Of a stretch of DNA of 64,000 nt, positions 1 to 12,996 are shown piece after piece. The notes beneath the pieces were generated by a model. It had not been told where the DNA came from, searched no databases, and worked only from the letters and a program-made list of their open reading frames with translations. The translations under genes and the position numbers were made by a program. This DNA is from Chrysaora quinquecirrha (taxonomy: Eukaryota > Cnidaria > Scyphozoa > Semaeostomeae > Pelagiidae). Within the stretch, counting starts at the first letter, position 1; every line of letters begins with the position of its first letter. The stretch lies in NCBI GenBank assembly GCA_014526335.1, contig JACTAT010000060.1, positions 3,556,921-3,620,920 of the forward strand, in the 5' to 3' direction.

Positions 1-809
1 TTTTGAAATGGTTACATAAAGTTTTTATCTTGCATGCTCGAGCATTGCATTAAAATGAGGACTATTGTGTAAATTTCAAGACCCTTTATCTGCGAAATCT
101 TGCATACAGTCACCTGTAAGTAGGTTGTAAGTGCAAAGCACTAATGTAAACCGCCCTTTACTGTTGTGTTTGGTCCTGCTTAAAAGCGGTCTACTCTACT
201 GCTATTTTCTTGCTATTTACGGGCGGTTGTACTTGAAGTTGACTTGCATGCTAAGACTTCACAGTGTAAAGGGTCTTGAAATTAACATCTTTGTCCTCTA
301 TTTCAATCGCATAATTCGGCATTGAAGAAAGACGAAATTCTTCCTGAATCATTTGTAAGCCGCCTGTAAATTTAAAGACGCTTTACGAACCCTTTACTTT
401 TCTATTTGTGTTTTTAGGGTTGAATTTCCCCATATCAGGAATGTCTATAGTCGTTACTCCATAAACTTAAATAAGCTGTACTGTTGAATACGGTATTCTT
501 CATGTTCATTTGCCGAGCTTCATTAAAACCTGCAGTTTTGTTCTTCGAACAACGAGATGAATATTTCATGACTTTTTAAATTGTCATTGTTTATCTTAAC
601 AAGCAGCTCTTGATAATTACGATTAAGTTTAACTAGATACTAAACATCTGCCAACTTCTGACAGTTTAAGATTTTTGAGAACACACCAAGAATCAAACAA
701 TTTTCAGCCCTTTTTGTTATCAGTTGTTAGGTTTCCTTCTCCGTGTTATGTGTGCAAGACCTAGCACTTTTTACCCTTTATAACAAAATGGTTATTTGTT
801 TTCTTCAAG

Positions 810-3800
810 GCAAGCGAAAGACTGCTCCTGTTGTTGTTGTAAGTTTCGTTTCGTGCTTGATTATTATAATATTAGTAACAAATTTTGTATTTTATGTAAT
901 TTTCATTTTTCTCTTAAGTTTACTGGGAGCTTAGCATCTGCCCTGTTTCATTGTTGATCATGAATATATTTTCAGCCATAGAGCTTCTCAAAATAGCAAG
1001 ATTTTATTTTTGTGCTTGCTTTAACTACAGCTGTGCTGCAATTTCGCCTCAGAAAACCTCCAAATTTCATGTCGTGAAAATGTGCACGCTGTCGAGAAGA
1101 TCATCCTTTTGTGAAAAGAAAATGATATAACAGGACCAATGTATCAATTCTTTCCAAAGCAGGCCTTTAGGTTTCCTAGCAGGGCTGAGCTATGTCCCCC
1201 CCCCTACTGCATCGTCAGTTTCAGCAATATGTACTGTGCCATGTTTCCTAACCAAACAATGTCTGTGATTTAATAAATTCAAGCTAACTCGATCCTTTCC
1301 TTTACATTCAAACCACTTTTATCTTGCTAAGCCAAGAAACCAAATTTCCACCCACCATAGATGCATTGTCTTCGATCATCATGTTTCGATAGCAACCGAC
1401 CCCCTTCCTTAGACCCCGTCACACGGATACGTTCACTTCCCGTCTACACGGCACCGGTACATCTGCTACTGAACACGCAAGCTTTTAAAAACGTTTTCCA
1501 GACTCGAATCTTTTGAAAACGCAACTTTTTGAAAACGCAATTTTCCCGTGTAGACACTGAAAACGCAAACATTTAAAAAGGTTGCAGCAACAACAATCAC
1601 TGTCGGTTGTTTTTTAGTATTGAATTTCAAGATTTAAAGTTAGGAAACGTGACATCATCGTTTCGGTAGACAGCGGAAACGTTCTAAAAACGCCAGTGTA
1701 GACGCTAACTTTCGATGCGTTTTAATTGACCTGAAAACGCAGCTTTTTGAAAACGTATCCGTGTGGATGTAGCCGTACTCTGTATTTCTCGACTTTATCA
1801 GTTTCTTTTAAGCTAACTCCACAGTGCCTTTTTATTTTCATTGTTAATTAGCCTATATTATCCAATATCGAAGAGTTAAAAGTTGGATGACCAGAAATAT
1901 ACCTAAATAAATCCTCATAGTCAAGTCACTTACGATGTTTTGAACATATCTTATTCTTAATAGTTAATATAATTCTTAATGCTTATTCTCAATGCACCAC
2001 AAGGGGCTCTCAATACATTTGATGACATTTTTAGTATGACAATGCCTTTCCAATGTTCATGATATTTTACTCACTTATCTTATTATGGCAACAATTCTGT
2101 TTGTTGGATAGGCCTATTCCTTTCTCACCCAGGGTAATGTATGTGCAGAACAGTGGAGGGTGTGCAGTACAGTGGAGAATATTCAGTACAGTGGAGGGAT
2201 ATCATCAGTACAATGGAGGATATTCAGTACAGTGGAGGGATATCATCAGAACATTGAAGGGATATCATCAGTACAATGGAGGATATTCAGTACTGTGGAG
2301 GGATATCATTAGTACAGTACAGTCAGTACTGAAAACCATCCACCATACTGATGATACCTATCCACTGTACTGATGATATCCCTCCACTGTACTGCACACC
2401 TCCACTGTACTGCACATACATTACCCGGGATGTTCTCCTTAGCTTTCGATTATGCAGTTCATGTTTATTTTGCTTGTTAAAATGATATGTCTTAATTCTT
2501 TCAGAATGGCTCAGCCAGTGCAAGGCCTGTTGTCAATGACGGTTCAGATCGTAGCCTTCGTGACGTCAATCTGAGTGTTAATTCAGATCATGTGAGTCAA
2601 TGATCCCTCATCTTTTTTAAGTTACTTACACCCCGTTTACACGGGATCGGATCCGAATAGATTCGGATAGGCCTTGCATTTACACGGGACCTGGTGGACC
2701 CGTATACTTTTGGATCCGCTATCCGTATACTTTCGGGATCGCTTTCTGAAGCGATCCAGCACGGTTCCGACCGCACGGAGGTCCCATGTAAACTGGCTGG
2801 ATCGGATCCAAAAGTTTCCGGAAAGGGAACGAGGTTGATTCAAATGTAGTAAAGTCGAGGGCTTTGTAACATGGCAGACTGAACTCAGCTTGTTTTGTTC
2901 GCTGTCATACTCAAAAAAAGACATGTTTATGTTCTTTCGTGCTCTTCTTGGTGTTTGTAGCCTCAAATTCGAAGCAATTGCTTTTCAAAATTAAAAATTA
3001 AAATTTTACAGCATAAAATCAAGCTAAATTTGCAGGAAAATTATAACTATTTTCCTGACAACTGTGTAGAAACATCTCCTGGTTTGAACGTTTACTTAAA
3101 TATCTCAAAAGCAAGAACACAAAGAAAATTTCAGTGGATTCTTTTGGATCCAGCGCGAATAGTTTTGGATCCGATCCTGTGTAAACGCCCCTCAAAAAAC
3201 GGGATCGGTTCCAAATGGATCCGATCCTCTTTTCTGTGACAAGTTTCTTTGCTCGTTTAGACGGACAAAGATTTATATTTGACAAGATTTGTCCTTGACA
3301 AGTTTTATGCATAGTTTCCACAAGCAATTTTCAATGACAATTTTCTTTCACAATTGCGATTCTTAATCGTCAGTATTAGAAAAATTTTCAACTCATTACA
3401 CGATCAATTTTCACACATGTCAATTTTTTCCATGACAAATGCATTTGTTGAAAAGCTGGCAGGCCAGTTTTTGAAAAAATGCACTTGTCATGGAAATAAT
3501 TGTCGCTTGACCTCAAATTGGCTTCATCTGAAGAGCAAAATGAAATTGCCAGTAAAAAATTTAATACAAAAAATTGCTGTGTAACTTCGGCTTTGAGGAT
3601 GCTTGGTGTCGTGATCTTACCCAGCTAGCTATTGGTGCCAGGAGCTATGTGACGTCTGCATTCAACCCCAGCAACGGTAGCGTTAGTTCTTCTATTTCTG
3701 AGATCCTAGGTACTGACACTGAAATTGCCATTTTAGCTTCTTCATATTCCCTATCTTCTAGCAGTTAACATTTATCATGCCTTTTTTATATGGGGCCTAT

Positions 3801-6437
3801 ATTAATTTCAGAAAAATTTCTCAGAACTGAATTTTCTGGCTGTCAAAATCCTGGACAGATTGTGTTAATTTGAGAAAATTTCGCTGTGCTTTCACCGAGC
3901 ATATAAATATTTGCCTTTCTGTATCGGATTTCTCCATTTTTGTAATTTCATTCTATTCAAAATATTAAATTCTTTTGTTCTTGCATTGATTTCTATGCTT
4001 ACGTTATCATTACTTTCTTGTTTCAGAGTTTCAATTCCTCTTTAGAAGAAGGAGGGCCTGGTGACGACTTCTTCGACTTGCTATTGAAGTCACAGGGAGG
4101 ACGAATGGATGATCAGCGATGTGAACTGCCGCAAGCTGGCTTAAATAAATCGAAAAATGCCCAGAATTCTAATGGATCTAAAGAAGTTAAGAAGCGATCA
4201 CAAAATGACAACAGCTTAAAGCCTCCATCTTCATTACAGCCAAGTGTCAGCACTGAAAACTTGTTCGATATTTTGCAACGAGTTCAAGGTAATCGCATAG
4301 AAGGGCAAAGATCTCAAATGCCTGAGTTGCCTGGTCTTCTTCCAAATGGTATGTCAATGATTTCACGCGCTATCTGTACATATCTTTGATAATTGAAACC
4401 TACGGACGATCCAATATTCCATTGTTATCACCGCGTTCATTCTCGGAAAAGTATTTATACTGCTTAATGTAGTCTCCATCTCCATACCCCCAACTGAAAA
4501 CAAGACTTCTAGCCTAGGGCGTTTATAACAGCTAGAAGAAACGGTTGTTTACCACAAAAAGGTATGTAAATAGCATATTGAATAAATAAAGTCATCCTTA
4601 AATGAATGCGAAACGCATGCTAAATGCGTACCAAGAAGAGTAAAAAATACCTACTGAAAGCAAATCGGAAAAAACAGTAGACCACCACAGTTTCAATATC
4701 CATTATCGTGGTGCAGCGAAATAAAAGGTAAAAATATACGTAATAAAAGAAAAGCATGTCACAATTCTTACAAATACAAGAAAAGTTCACTTTTTTACGA
4801 CTTGTGTTACTAGTAACTCACAACATGGCATGCAATGATTATATCATTTTAATACAGTAAACGTTCATAACGATAATAAAAAACATCACGAAGATTTGAG
4901 TTTGAAGAGAGGCATTTTCGTTTGTTGTTCTTGTCATAAAGCAAATTGCACAATTTGACAATCCATTGCACTTGGCAGTAGGTTATTATATTCATACGGG
5001 TTAGTGTAGCTCACCTCGCAATATACAGAGTTCCTTGGTTCTTTCCTACTAATTGCAAACCAGTGTAGTGCCACTACTCTCATAATAGAGATGGGCGTCT
5101 CTGCTGCGGCTTGGCTTTCCTACTGCGGGAAGTTGGACTCGGGTGAAGGCGTTCACTCGGCTTTAGGATTATCACCCGCACTTTTGATATTCGGGGTGAA
5201 GTAAATACTAAAAAATTCTTTGTTTTTGTTTCCAAAAGTGAAAATAAGTAGTAAAATTGCAGTATGTTGCTCCAAAAACATGTCCTTTTTTGCCGAAAAA
5301 AATCAAAAGAATAAATCAATTGAATATTCTTTTCTTTTAGTTCGTGATCAACTTATTCATCAAACAAATGATAAAAAGTCCAATGTTCCAGATGATACTT
5401 TCTTTGATATGCTGATGCGCTGTCAGGTATGTGAAAATTACTTCTAGCTAACAGGACCAAGATCAAGCTATATTTTAACGCTGCCATCTTCGATGTGTTC
5501 GTTATTAGATCTAGTCGATCTATAGGATTGCAAAGGATCTCCTTTGCATTTCCGTTATGACCCGTTGAAAAAATCACATCGTCAGTCGTTCTTTGAAGCT
5601 GCCTTTACACAATCATATTATTTCATCAGATTTCCGTCAGATAAATCTGATGGTGTTAACTAAGTTTTTAGTTTCAGATCACTTTCAGTTAGATCACTTC
5701 TTAAAAACAACAGAACCAGCATCAAAACCAAAGTCAGCATCTCCAACGCCCTAGTAAACTCCATTTTCCTTTAAAACTTCTGCTTCTGGTCGATTAATTC
5801 AACCTGAGGCAGACTGATAAAGGCCTAAGAAGATCTCTAATAAGTCACTTTAGTGCCATGGAGCAAAACCATTGTTTACAAACGATTATCCTTTTTTGGC
5901 CACATGATCAGACTGCCAGGTGACACACCTGTGAGAATCTCTCTACCAGAAGCAGAAGCAGAATTGAAATTTCCGAGAGGAATACGGAAGACAGTATGGC
6001 TAGCCAGCATGAAAGAACAACTGAAGAAAGAACGTGAGATGGAATGGGAGGTAGCCAAAGTGCGTGCAAGTGATAGGGACCCATGGAAGCTGACGACAGC
6101 TGAGTTTAAGCCACAATGGGTGGAAATTCCCTGAATGTGATGCTGATGCTCATAACTTTTAGAAGCAGAAAGCAAACTGGTTGTCAACTGATGATCTCGT
6201 AGTCTGCGAAGGGAACTCTTTCATTTTCTGTATTAACAACTTTTGTTTCAATCAATTAAATACAGTTCTTATTTCTTAATATGACTTCAGGCCACTCGTA
6301 TTGAAGATCAACGATGCGACTTTCCTTCGATTCCACGTGGTCCGACCGTACCAGATGAAGATTTCTTCAGTTTAATTTTAAAGCTACAGTCAAAACGAAT
6401 TAACGATCAAAGGGTTCAGTTGCCTGATCAAAAATAA
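810..6437 (+). CDS. GPSM2: GPSM2/LGN/Pins-like G-protein signalling modulator, 3' exons with four GoLoco motifs (partial)
   Basis: Five exons join in phase: 810-838, 2505-2591, 4027-4348, 5341-5426 and 6291-6437 (stop TAA 6435-6437), each with AG acceptor and GT donor. The 4027-4348 exon holds two GoLoco motifs (FFDLLLKSQGGRMDDQRC and LFDILQRVQGNRIEGQR). A third is split across the intron between 5426 and 6291 (FFDMLMRCQ / ATRIEDQRC). The fourth is FFSLILKLQSKRINDQRV, preceded by GPTVPDEDFF as in animal LGN. GoLoco motifs bind GDP-loaded G-alpha-i/o and act as guanine-nucleotide dissociation inhibitors. In the LGN/Pins family this part tethers the NuMA/dynein spindle-orientation complex to the cortex, while N-terminal TPRs (expected upstream of position 1) bind Insc/NuMA. 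The 810-838 exon is least certain. The protein ends seven residues after the last motif, shorter than vertebrate LGN. A donor-like GTAAGT just past the stop and AATAAA at 7562 suggest a spliced 3' UTR. Confidence 0.9.
1420..1765. repeat. MITE with 14-bp terminal inverted repeats in GPSM2 intron
   Basis: CACACGGATACGTT at 1420-1433 is the exact reverse complement of 1752-1765. Between them are repeated AAAACG-type words and no ORF. This is the layout of a short non-autonomous DNA transposon; the superfamily is not assignable by eye. Confidence 0.65.
2128..2431. repeat. Foldback element of CAGTACAGTGGAGG repeats
   Basis: The left arm starts with GGGTAATGTATGTGCAG and the right arm ends with its inverted copy (CTGCACATACATTACCC, about 2412-2428). 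Both arms are built of 20-30 bp units around CAGTACAGTGGAGG and GATATCATCAGTAC, so most of the 300 bp can fold back on itself. It lies in a GPSM2 intron. Confidence 0.75.
2635..3186. repeat. MITE with 20-bp TIRs rich in GGATCC
   Basis: GTTTACACGGGATCGGATCC at 2635-2654 matches the reverse complement of 3167-3186 at 19 of 20 positions. The interior has further GGATCC/GGATCGG half-palindromes and no plausible coding. It sits in the GPSM2 intron between 2591 and 4027. A further fragment of the same words follows to about 3235. Confidence 0.7.
5853..6134 (+). mobile_element. LINE reverse-transcriptase C-terminal fragment
   Basis: The translation (RLSFFGHMIRLPGDTPVRIS then FPRGIRKTVWLASM) follows the conserved RT C-terminal pattern of Jockey/CR1/L2-type LINEs: FFGH-x-R-L, then P-R-G-x-R-K-x-W. 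No RT core or endonuclease is next to it. It is a 5'-truncated insertion in the last GPSM2 intron. Confidence 0.6.
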
Positions 6438-6699
6438 GACTTGGATTCCAGGATAACGTAAGTGTACACATGATACTGTTTCTGTTTTTCTTCAAGCCTG
6501 ATTTTTCTTACTACCGTGTTAGAAGATCGAATTACTGATTTCATGAAATTCGTTTACTACTTGCCAACATGTGAAACGTTATTTTACACATCTTTTTCTG
6601 GTCATGAATTTTCATTCTTCTCTTTCTTGATTGTGATAGTTCACAAGTATTTGACCGTTATCTATGATCGTGCCAACGGTTGAAAATTTTTCGAACTGA

Positions 6700-6850
6700 A
6701 AAAATTGAAATGGTGTATTTAGCACCAGTCGCCATCGACTCTGGCTTTGACGCTACCGTAGATGGGGCTTGAACCGCAACCTTGATGAGCTTCTGATACA
6801 CCACGAGCTAGCTTGATTGGGCCATGACGTCACAGCCCCTTTAAATAGCA
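6700..6850 (-). repeat. tRNA-derived SINE head (approximate bounds)
   Basis: On the minus strand TAGCTCGTGG (6810-6801) resembles an RNA polymerase III A box. GGTTCAAGCCC (6775-6765) is a near-consensus B box, at tRNA-like spacing. The flanks do not complete a tRNA acceptor stem, which points to a SINE rather than a tRNA gene. The 3' body runs toward 6700. It lies in the GPSM2 3' region. Confidence 0.5.
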
Positions 6851-7599
6851 ATCATAGACAATAATACTTGATAATGATATTTTAATTCACAATATTGCAT
6901 AAATATGACTCTGATTAGATTTTTCGGCCGTAATTATAGACGTAACGCGTAAACTTGAATGTCTCCTCAACTTTATGGATCGGAAATCTTTTTCAGAACA
7001 TGGACTTGCAAGAACTAGAAAGTGCCTACCGAAGCATTTGGCTTTAAAAAGCACGCCCTTGCTAGCCTGGTCCTCAAATTTGGCTGAAAGAGCCAATCTG
7101 AACTTTCGGAAATGCCTGCAATTCCGGTCAAAGCTCCTTGGGACTGCCAACAATGATTACTGTTTTCCTAGTCAAAATTTAGCCCAAGTGAAAATTTGTT
7201 TTATGAGCGCCTGCCCAGTTAACGCTGAATCCAGTATTTTCAAAATTTGATAGAAGCCAGGGGTGTTCATTCGGAAATCAGATGTGAGATGTGTTAATTC
7301 TGAAACGTTTTGTTGCTCAGAATACTAATGACAGCATTGTTGTCTATTTAAGCCGTTTTTTTTTGCAATAATGTTAAGTACATATCTATTTTCAGCATAA
7401 TTTTGTCTCTGCTGTCAGTGAAGACGGTGAACACAGCACCTTTTGGTATGGACAATTTGAAGTATCATTGTAATTATATGTTTTTAATGACAATAATATG
7501 TCAGTCATAATGATGTGTGGAAGCTGGTTTCTTGTATCAGCCAATGCTTTCCCGTCCTTTGAATAAATAATTGCAATGACAGCATCCGATCAGGTAAAC

Positions 7600-10500
7600 T
7601 TAATACCAAGCTTATTTTGCAAGCAATTCTGGTTGTTTAACGCTATGAACATTTGCTATATCATTATACAATGTCTGACTTTGTAAATATGCTTATAACG
7701 TGAATTCTAATTTAGCAAATTTGATTATCTTGTTTTGTGTAATGATTGTTTGATACTAGGTTTTAAGCAGCTGTATACCTCTCCCTATTTACATCCCCTT
7801 AAATATGCTGCGCAAAGAAAACTCAAGTAAGGACGGTTGACTAAATAAGCAAAGCAAAAACTTCTTTTCATTGTCCAGAACTGCAACTTCTTTACCCCCC
7901 AAAATACGGCTGTGCTCTCCGTCAAAACGAGACAGCCCATTTTTAAACACCTTTTTCGACTTTATGCTAAGAAGAAGAGAACTTTTATCCAAAATTTATA
8001 TTTTGCATTCAGCTAAAGGTGATTCTTCAGACGAAAACTGTGATGTGAATGCTCTATAATTAATCTTTTCGCTCTGTTTGTGTGACAATAGGGCGATGAA
8101 TTGTCTTGCTATCAAAAAGCAAGTCAAATCTGTCATATCACCCAGTTGCTATATTTACTATCTTAATAGTTGTATCTCGTTTTGTCATAGTCTTACTGGA
8201 TAAATTGCTATCATTTTTATATTGCTTTCAAGGTAGTCTAGCTATTAGGTGTCTATGTTTTATAATTCAAGGATTTGTCTATGGTTTAAAACATTTCAAG
8301 TTAATGTGTGAAAATGGAAATTAAAGAACCTGGTAATTTTACTTACTTTCTTTCCTCTGATCCAAGATATGTTTTTAGTAATAGTTGCCGCACCTGGACT
8401 GCCATTGTACGTCACAGCAATGAAGATGTCGGGGGGAGGGGGCACTCTTAAATATTTGGGTGGTAGGGATGTGCGGTCAGAATGGGCTACTTTTTTCCTA
8501 CCTGAAAATGGGTATGCTTTTTTACTTCTTTTTACCTGACAACAAATAAGTTCACCTAAGAATGGGCAACTTTGTAATTAATCTGCCAAAGCATGATAAA
8601 TTTTTTTATATTACATGATAAAACAGAATACACAGGCGATGGCACAGAAGCCCATTTTAAAACACCTTCTTGGACTTTATGCTAATATTCGGAGCAACAA
8701 TGCGGACTTAATAGCCATTTTAGGTGGCTTTTGTTGTACTTTTAGAATTGGCGCGAAAATCTCAATTACCTATAGATTGGTTTACGTAAATTTAAATTAC
8801 CTGAGGATGGGTCTTCAAAAAATTCCGCTGTACACACACCCCTACCAAAATATCCCCCCCCCCCCCCTCCGGGGAAGATGTATGAAATATCGTGGGCTAA
8901 TTGTATCCCGTTAAAGAGGTTTTGCTGATAATTTCGATACTTGATGTAGGTGAGACTCCAAGGACGCTCATTCAGGAAAGAAAGATTTTACAAAATTTCG
9001 TCATGATGGCACCTTTCTAGTTACTTTTGTTCTAAACTTTTCCGCTATGAAACATAGAATACCTACAAATCACGGAACATTCTTTTGAAAGAGTCACAGT
9101 ATCTTCTCGAATAGAAACTGGTTTATATTTTATTCGGCAAGATATTTTGTGGCTTTACTTAAAGATCGGGTTCAGTTCGAGAATGACTTCTTCATATTTT
9201 TCAATTGATGATGACAGTGTGCAAATTTCGAAACCAAAAGGCAAGAAAATTCACGATATATCTATGAAACTGTTTTAGAAAGCTGTATTTTTCTTATTTT
9301 CGAGACTGGCTTCCATCCGACAAAATACGGTATTGAAATCTCGCAACATTTCAGAAACTGGAACGTTTATTCCAGCAAATTTGCTCGATTTGGCTCAGTC
9401 GCAGACGTTTTACCTGCAATATTTCTCGATTAGTCTCATCAATGAAAGATTATTCCAGAAATTTCGCGTTTCCGGCTTTATTGCCTCCCCCCCCCCCGAA
9501 TATTCAAGGGTCAGCTATGGAACGCAACGAGTGGACTGCTATAAAGAGGCATTTAACAGCTCGGCCAAATTTATTGCATTATCAATCTATGAGATTTGCA
9601 AGACCCTTGCTAGCTCACAATCGTATCTAAGGAATAGTTGAACATGAGGAGGACTAATCAAAGGAAAAAAACTTGCGATTTACAAGTCCTATGAATCTTA
9701 AAATCTCGTGTTTAAGCTACTACTCAAATTTACAAGTATCAATTCGCCTGTGCAGGACTCTATGTTAGACGTCGCAAGCAGGAAAATCCGGGAAAGTAAA
9801 ATAAGATTCTACTTTCCCGGCGCAGCTTAGTTTCGTTCGGATGTCGCCGATAAGAACATTTTTATATGGAAACGCTTTGCTTGCGATGTCTGCGTTGCCT
9901 TGTTGTTGTTGTACAAAGTCACTTGACGTAAGTTAACCTATTAACAACATTATACAACACAACAAGACAAGTTTTGGCGCTGTCTTGATCTCATATGACC
10001 AAGAATAAGGAGAAACGGGATCTTAGTAATAGACTTCGGTTTATTCTAGCAGCCATCTTTACCCACAATTAATTACTTGGTTACCGGCTTAGTTACTAGT
10101 TTGAACTGCAGATTGCAATTAATTTTTAGAAGGAAATTAATAAGGCAGGCCCGTTTTTTTCGCCATTTGCATTTAAATCATCCAGGCTCACGTTATCAAA
10201 AGGTCAAAAACTAGAATTTATCTGATTTCAAAAAAATTTAACTCATGTCAAGCAATTGGCCTTCAAAACAATGCTCGTTTCAGGATTCATCGTCATGTTT
10301 ATTTTTGTTTGGCCATTTGTTGGCTGAATAAGTCAAGCTTGCAATATTGAAATAATAAATATTTTTTAGTCTCTTTAGCATATCCTACTTTGTTTTGCAT
10401 TGAAATAGTCAATATTCAGTAATAACATAATGTAACATGCAACGTAGATTTGGCTGTTCTAAAAAGGGGGAATGAGGGAAAAGGGGGGACGACCTTGGAA

Positions 10501-11900
10501 ACAAAGGTTATATTCTAAGGAATGACAAGGGAATCTCTGTCAAATGGTAAATTTTTACACCAACGACAAATGCAATATATTGTATTTGAAAGACAAGGCA
10601 CATGTAGCACATGTTCGATTATTATATTTTGAAAAATATAGTTCTTAGCGACAATTTTCTCAAATATAAAACATAGGGGCCCTATAGGCATGTTCGAAGA
10701 GCGACTCTGGTTGAATGTAGCTGCTTTTTTCTTCGAATACTACGTTAAATCCAACATGGCCCAAACTACAAAATGGACAGAGGTTAGAGTGAAAAATAGA
10801 AAATGTCAATTTGTCCAAAAATTTGGTCACTTTTTGTCGATGCCAGAAAAGAGTCTTCACCTTTTGAATCTTCTAATCAAAACGGATGTGACTGCCGTGT
10901 TAAAGAAAATTGTCCTTTGCAAAATACATGCCTAACATGCATTCTTATCTACGATAGCTGTTCAAAATGATGTGGATGACGAACAAAAAAATATATAAGA
11001 CTAACGGAAGGTACGTCAAAATAGCAATTTCTAAATCACTGCAAAGTTTTTTATTACAGGAAAAGTATGAAAAGACAACAATACATTGCATCTGGTTGTT
11101 GTGAAAAAAAGGAAAGACGCCAAACTTAAAAAATAGTAAATAGTGCTCCAAGGAATAATTATTTTACCTTTCGTTTGACAGAGGAATCGTGTAAATCAGA
11201 ATTTATAAACGAATGAGCAATAAAATAAGTAAATTGTAAAAATTGTGAGGGACCAGTCATTATTAATGCCGGGTATAGGGACCGGATGAAAATTTTTTTT
11301 GGCTAAAACTGTTTATGGCCCAGGAAAAATTTTCTTAAAAAATTTGGTGGCCCCCCTATTTCTTCAATCTTTTTTGCTAGCCCTCTTATTTCACTAATAA
11401 TGATCTATGGCAGGGTAGCTGTTACATCACACATTCTTGATGAGAAATGGTCTAATGACTGTTGCAACCTGTCTCAAGGTGAAATTTGGCAGATCCAGGC
11501 CAGTATAGGGGTACAAGGGACCTAAGGATAATGAAAATACTAATAATGAACACACTGACTGTATGTTGGTAACCTGCAACTAAATTCATTGATATTCTGA
11601 ATAGTGAATACAAATACTGTCTAACCATCAATAGGTAAAGGAATGTAGCAATGCTTTGGAATCTTTTTTGCATTATTTTTATGTTGAAAAAGAAATCGTT
11701 CTAATGAGGTTTTGGTACACTTTAATTTCTGATTTTGATTTCAAAAACTCTGCTGAAAAGTTAAAGAAGAAGGCTCCCTTGCCAGAGCTAGAACTTTAAC
11801 GGAAGTTTGGAGTACAGTAAAGCAACGTAGCAAGCAAAAGGTTGCTGACAAAATTTGAGATACTACCGATCCACTTTCTCTCGTGTAAACGCACAGTTCA
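7600..11900. other. Gene-poor stretch with repeated fragments
   Basis: I see no supportable gene. The phrase around 7923-7975 (cccattttaaacacctttttcgactttatgctaa) recurs in diverged form at about 8650-8685, so an unnamed dispersed repeat is present twice. There are C-tracts at 8859 and 9488. ORFs here are short, lack family signatures and lack splice support. Confidence 0.5.
8420..8875. repeat. G/C-tract-bounded MITE-like element
   Basis: A purine run near 8430-8442 and a C14 tract near 8859 bound AT-rich sequence with repeated 'aatgggc' and 'cctgaaaatggg/cctgaggatggg' phrases in both orientations. Similar G-tract-edged stretches occur at 51294-51417 and 52187-52516. There is no ORF. Confidence 0.4.
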
Positions 11901-11907
11901 CTTCAAA

Positions 11908-12350
11908 ATGCCGTTCAGCAAAGAAGACAAGATTATTATCAAGCACTATCGTGTAGAAAAGAATTATGGAGTCAAAAGCTTGTTACGGGAGTTCCCAAAC
12001 AAGAATTGGACAAAAGGTTGGCTGCGTCATCTACTGAAAAAATTGGCCTCCCTGAAAGTCATAGAAAAATAGGAGAAAAAATCGATATTTCTCAAAGCTC
12101 TGCAGCAGAATAGCAAGGAAAGAATTAGGCTGGACGGCTTTTAGAAAATCAAAAGTTCAAAAATTGAGTGAAGTTGTTATGGAAAAGAGGATGGTTCGTG
12201 ACAAGAGATTGCAAATCTTTAAGGTTTTTACTGATGAGAAACTTTGTAAATTAAACCAACCAAAGAATACTCAAAACTATAGAGTATACGGAACACATAA
12301 AGGTGAAATCTCTACAGAAAGATTTTTGACGTCAAGACCATACTCTTTTG
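11908..12350 (+). pseudogene. Degenerate Tc1/mariner-type transposase fragment
   Basis: The ORF from ATG 11908 starts MPFSKEDKIIIKHYR and continues LLREFPNKNWTKG, which matches the N-terminal helix-turn-helix region common in marine invertebrate Tc1/mariner-like transposases. After stops and frame breaks, 12164 onward gives FKVFTDEKLCKLNQPKNTQN and RVYG, resembling the FTDEK segment with the first catalytic Asp. Later catalytic residues are missing. The element is dead and its 3' part is interrupted by the MITE at 12474. The phrase 'tgaatcaccctgta' near 13039 may be the old right end. Confidence 0.6.
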
Positions 12351-12473
12351 TTAAACTGCAAAAAATTGTGCTATTACTTTTTTCCTTATTACTTCAATGG
12401 TTCTACAGCTATGATTATGAAGTTTTGTTCTAAAGTTTTTCAAATGAGACAGGAAGAAATTCAGTACCTTCAA

Positions 12474-12996
12474 GGACGCCTGCGGTGGGGGGGGCAAGGG
12501 GGGCGACCGTCCCTCCTGCCCTTATCCAAGGGGGGCAAGGAGGGGCAAGATGTGCCCTCAGCGACAACAATTATTTTTACATTAGCTTTAAAATTGTCTG
12601 ATAAATATTGTAGAATTGTAGAATAGAAGAAAGGCAAGAAAGGACCATAATATACTGATTTCATTATTTGTTTCTGGGTCGAGGGAAAATCAATGTCAAA
12701 CTTGTCGCCAATAATTTTTCAAAAAATAATGAACAGAGAAAATCATTTTTCGGAAACCACTAGCAACATCTTATTACTAAACTTTTAGACTTTAAATGTA
12801 TAAGAATTGCAAAATTGAGTAAATCTCAAACAGTTTTGTTGCCAATGAAAACATTTAAAGGGCGTTTCCCACGTTTTCTAGGCTTCTGAAGGGCGTGGTA
12901 ACTTTTCTTGGGGGCTACGCCCCCAAACCCCCTCAGTTGCCCTTCTTCACTTCTTCAAACCTTTGCCCCCCTTGCCCTCCATATGTGCAGGCGTCC
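12474..12996. repeat. G-rich MITE with 10-bp TIRs nested in the transposase relic
   Basis: GGACGCCTGC at 12474-12483 is the reverse complement of 12987-12996. TCAA flanks both ends and may be the target duplication. The inside has long G/C tracts (12487-12545, 12910-12975) with the palindromic phrase GGGGGCTACGCCCCC. Confidence 0.6.

Noticed and set aside
5876..6187. 103-codon minus frame over the LINE scrap
   Set aside because: Antisense shadow of the RT fragment.
6745..6830. Functional tRNA gene
   Set aside because: A and B boxes are present but acceptor and anticodon stems do not form.
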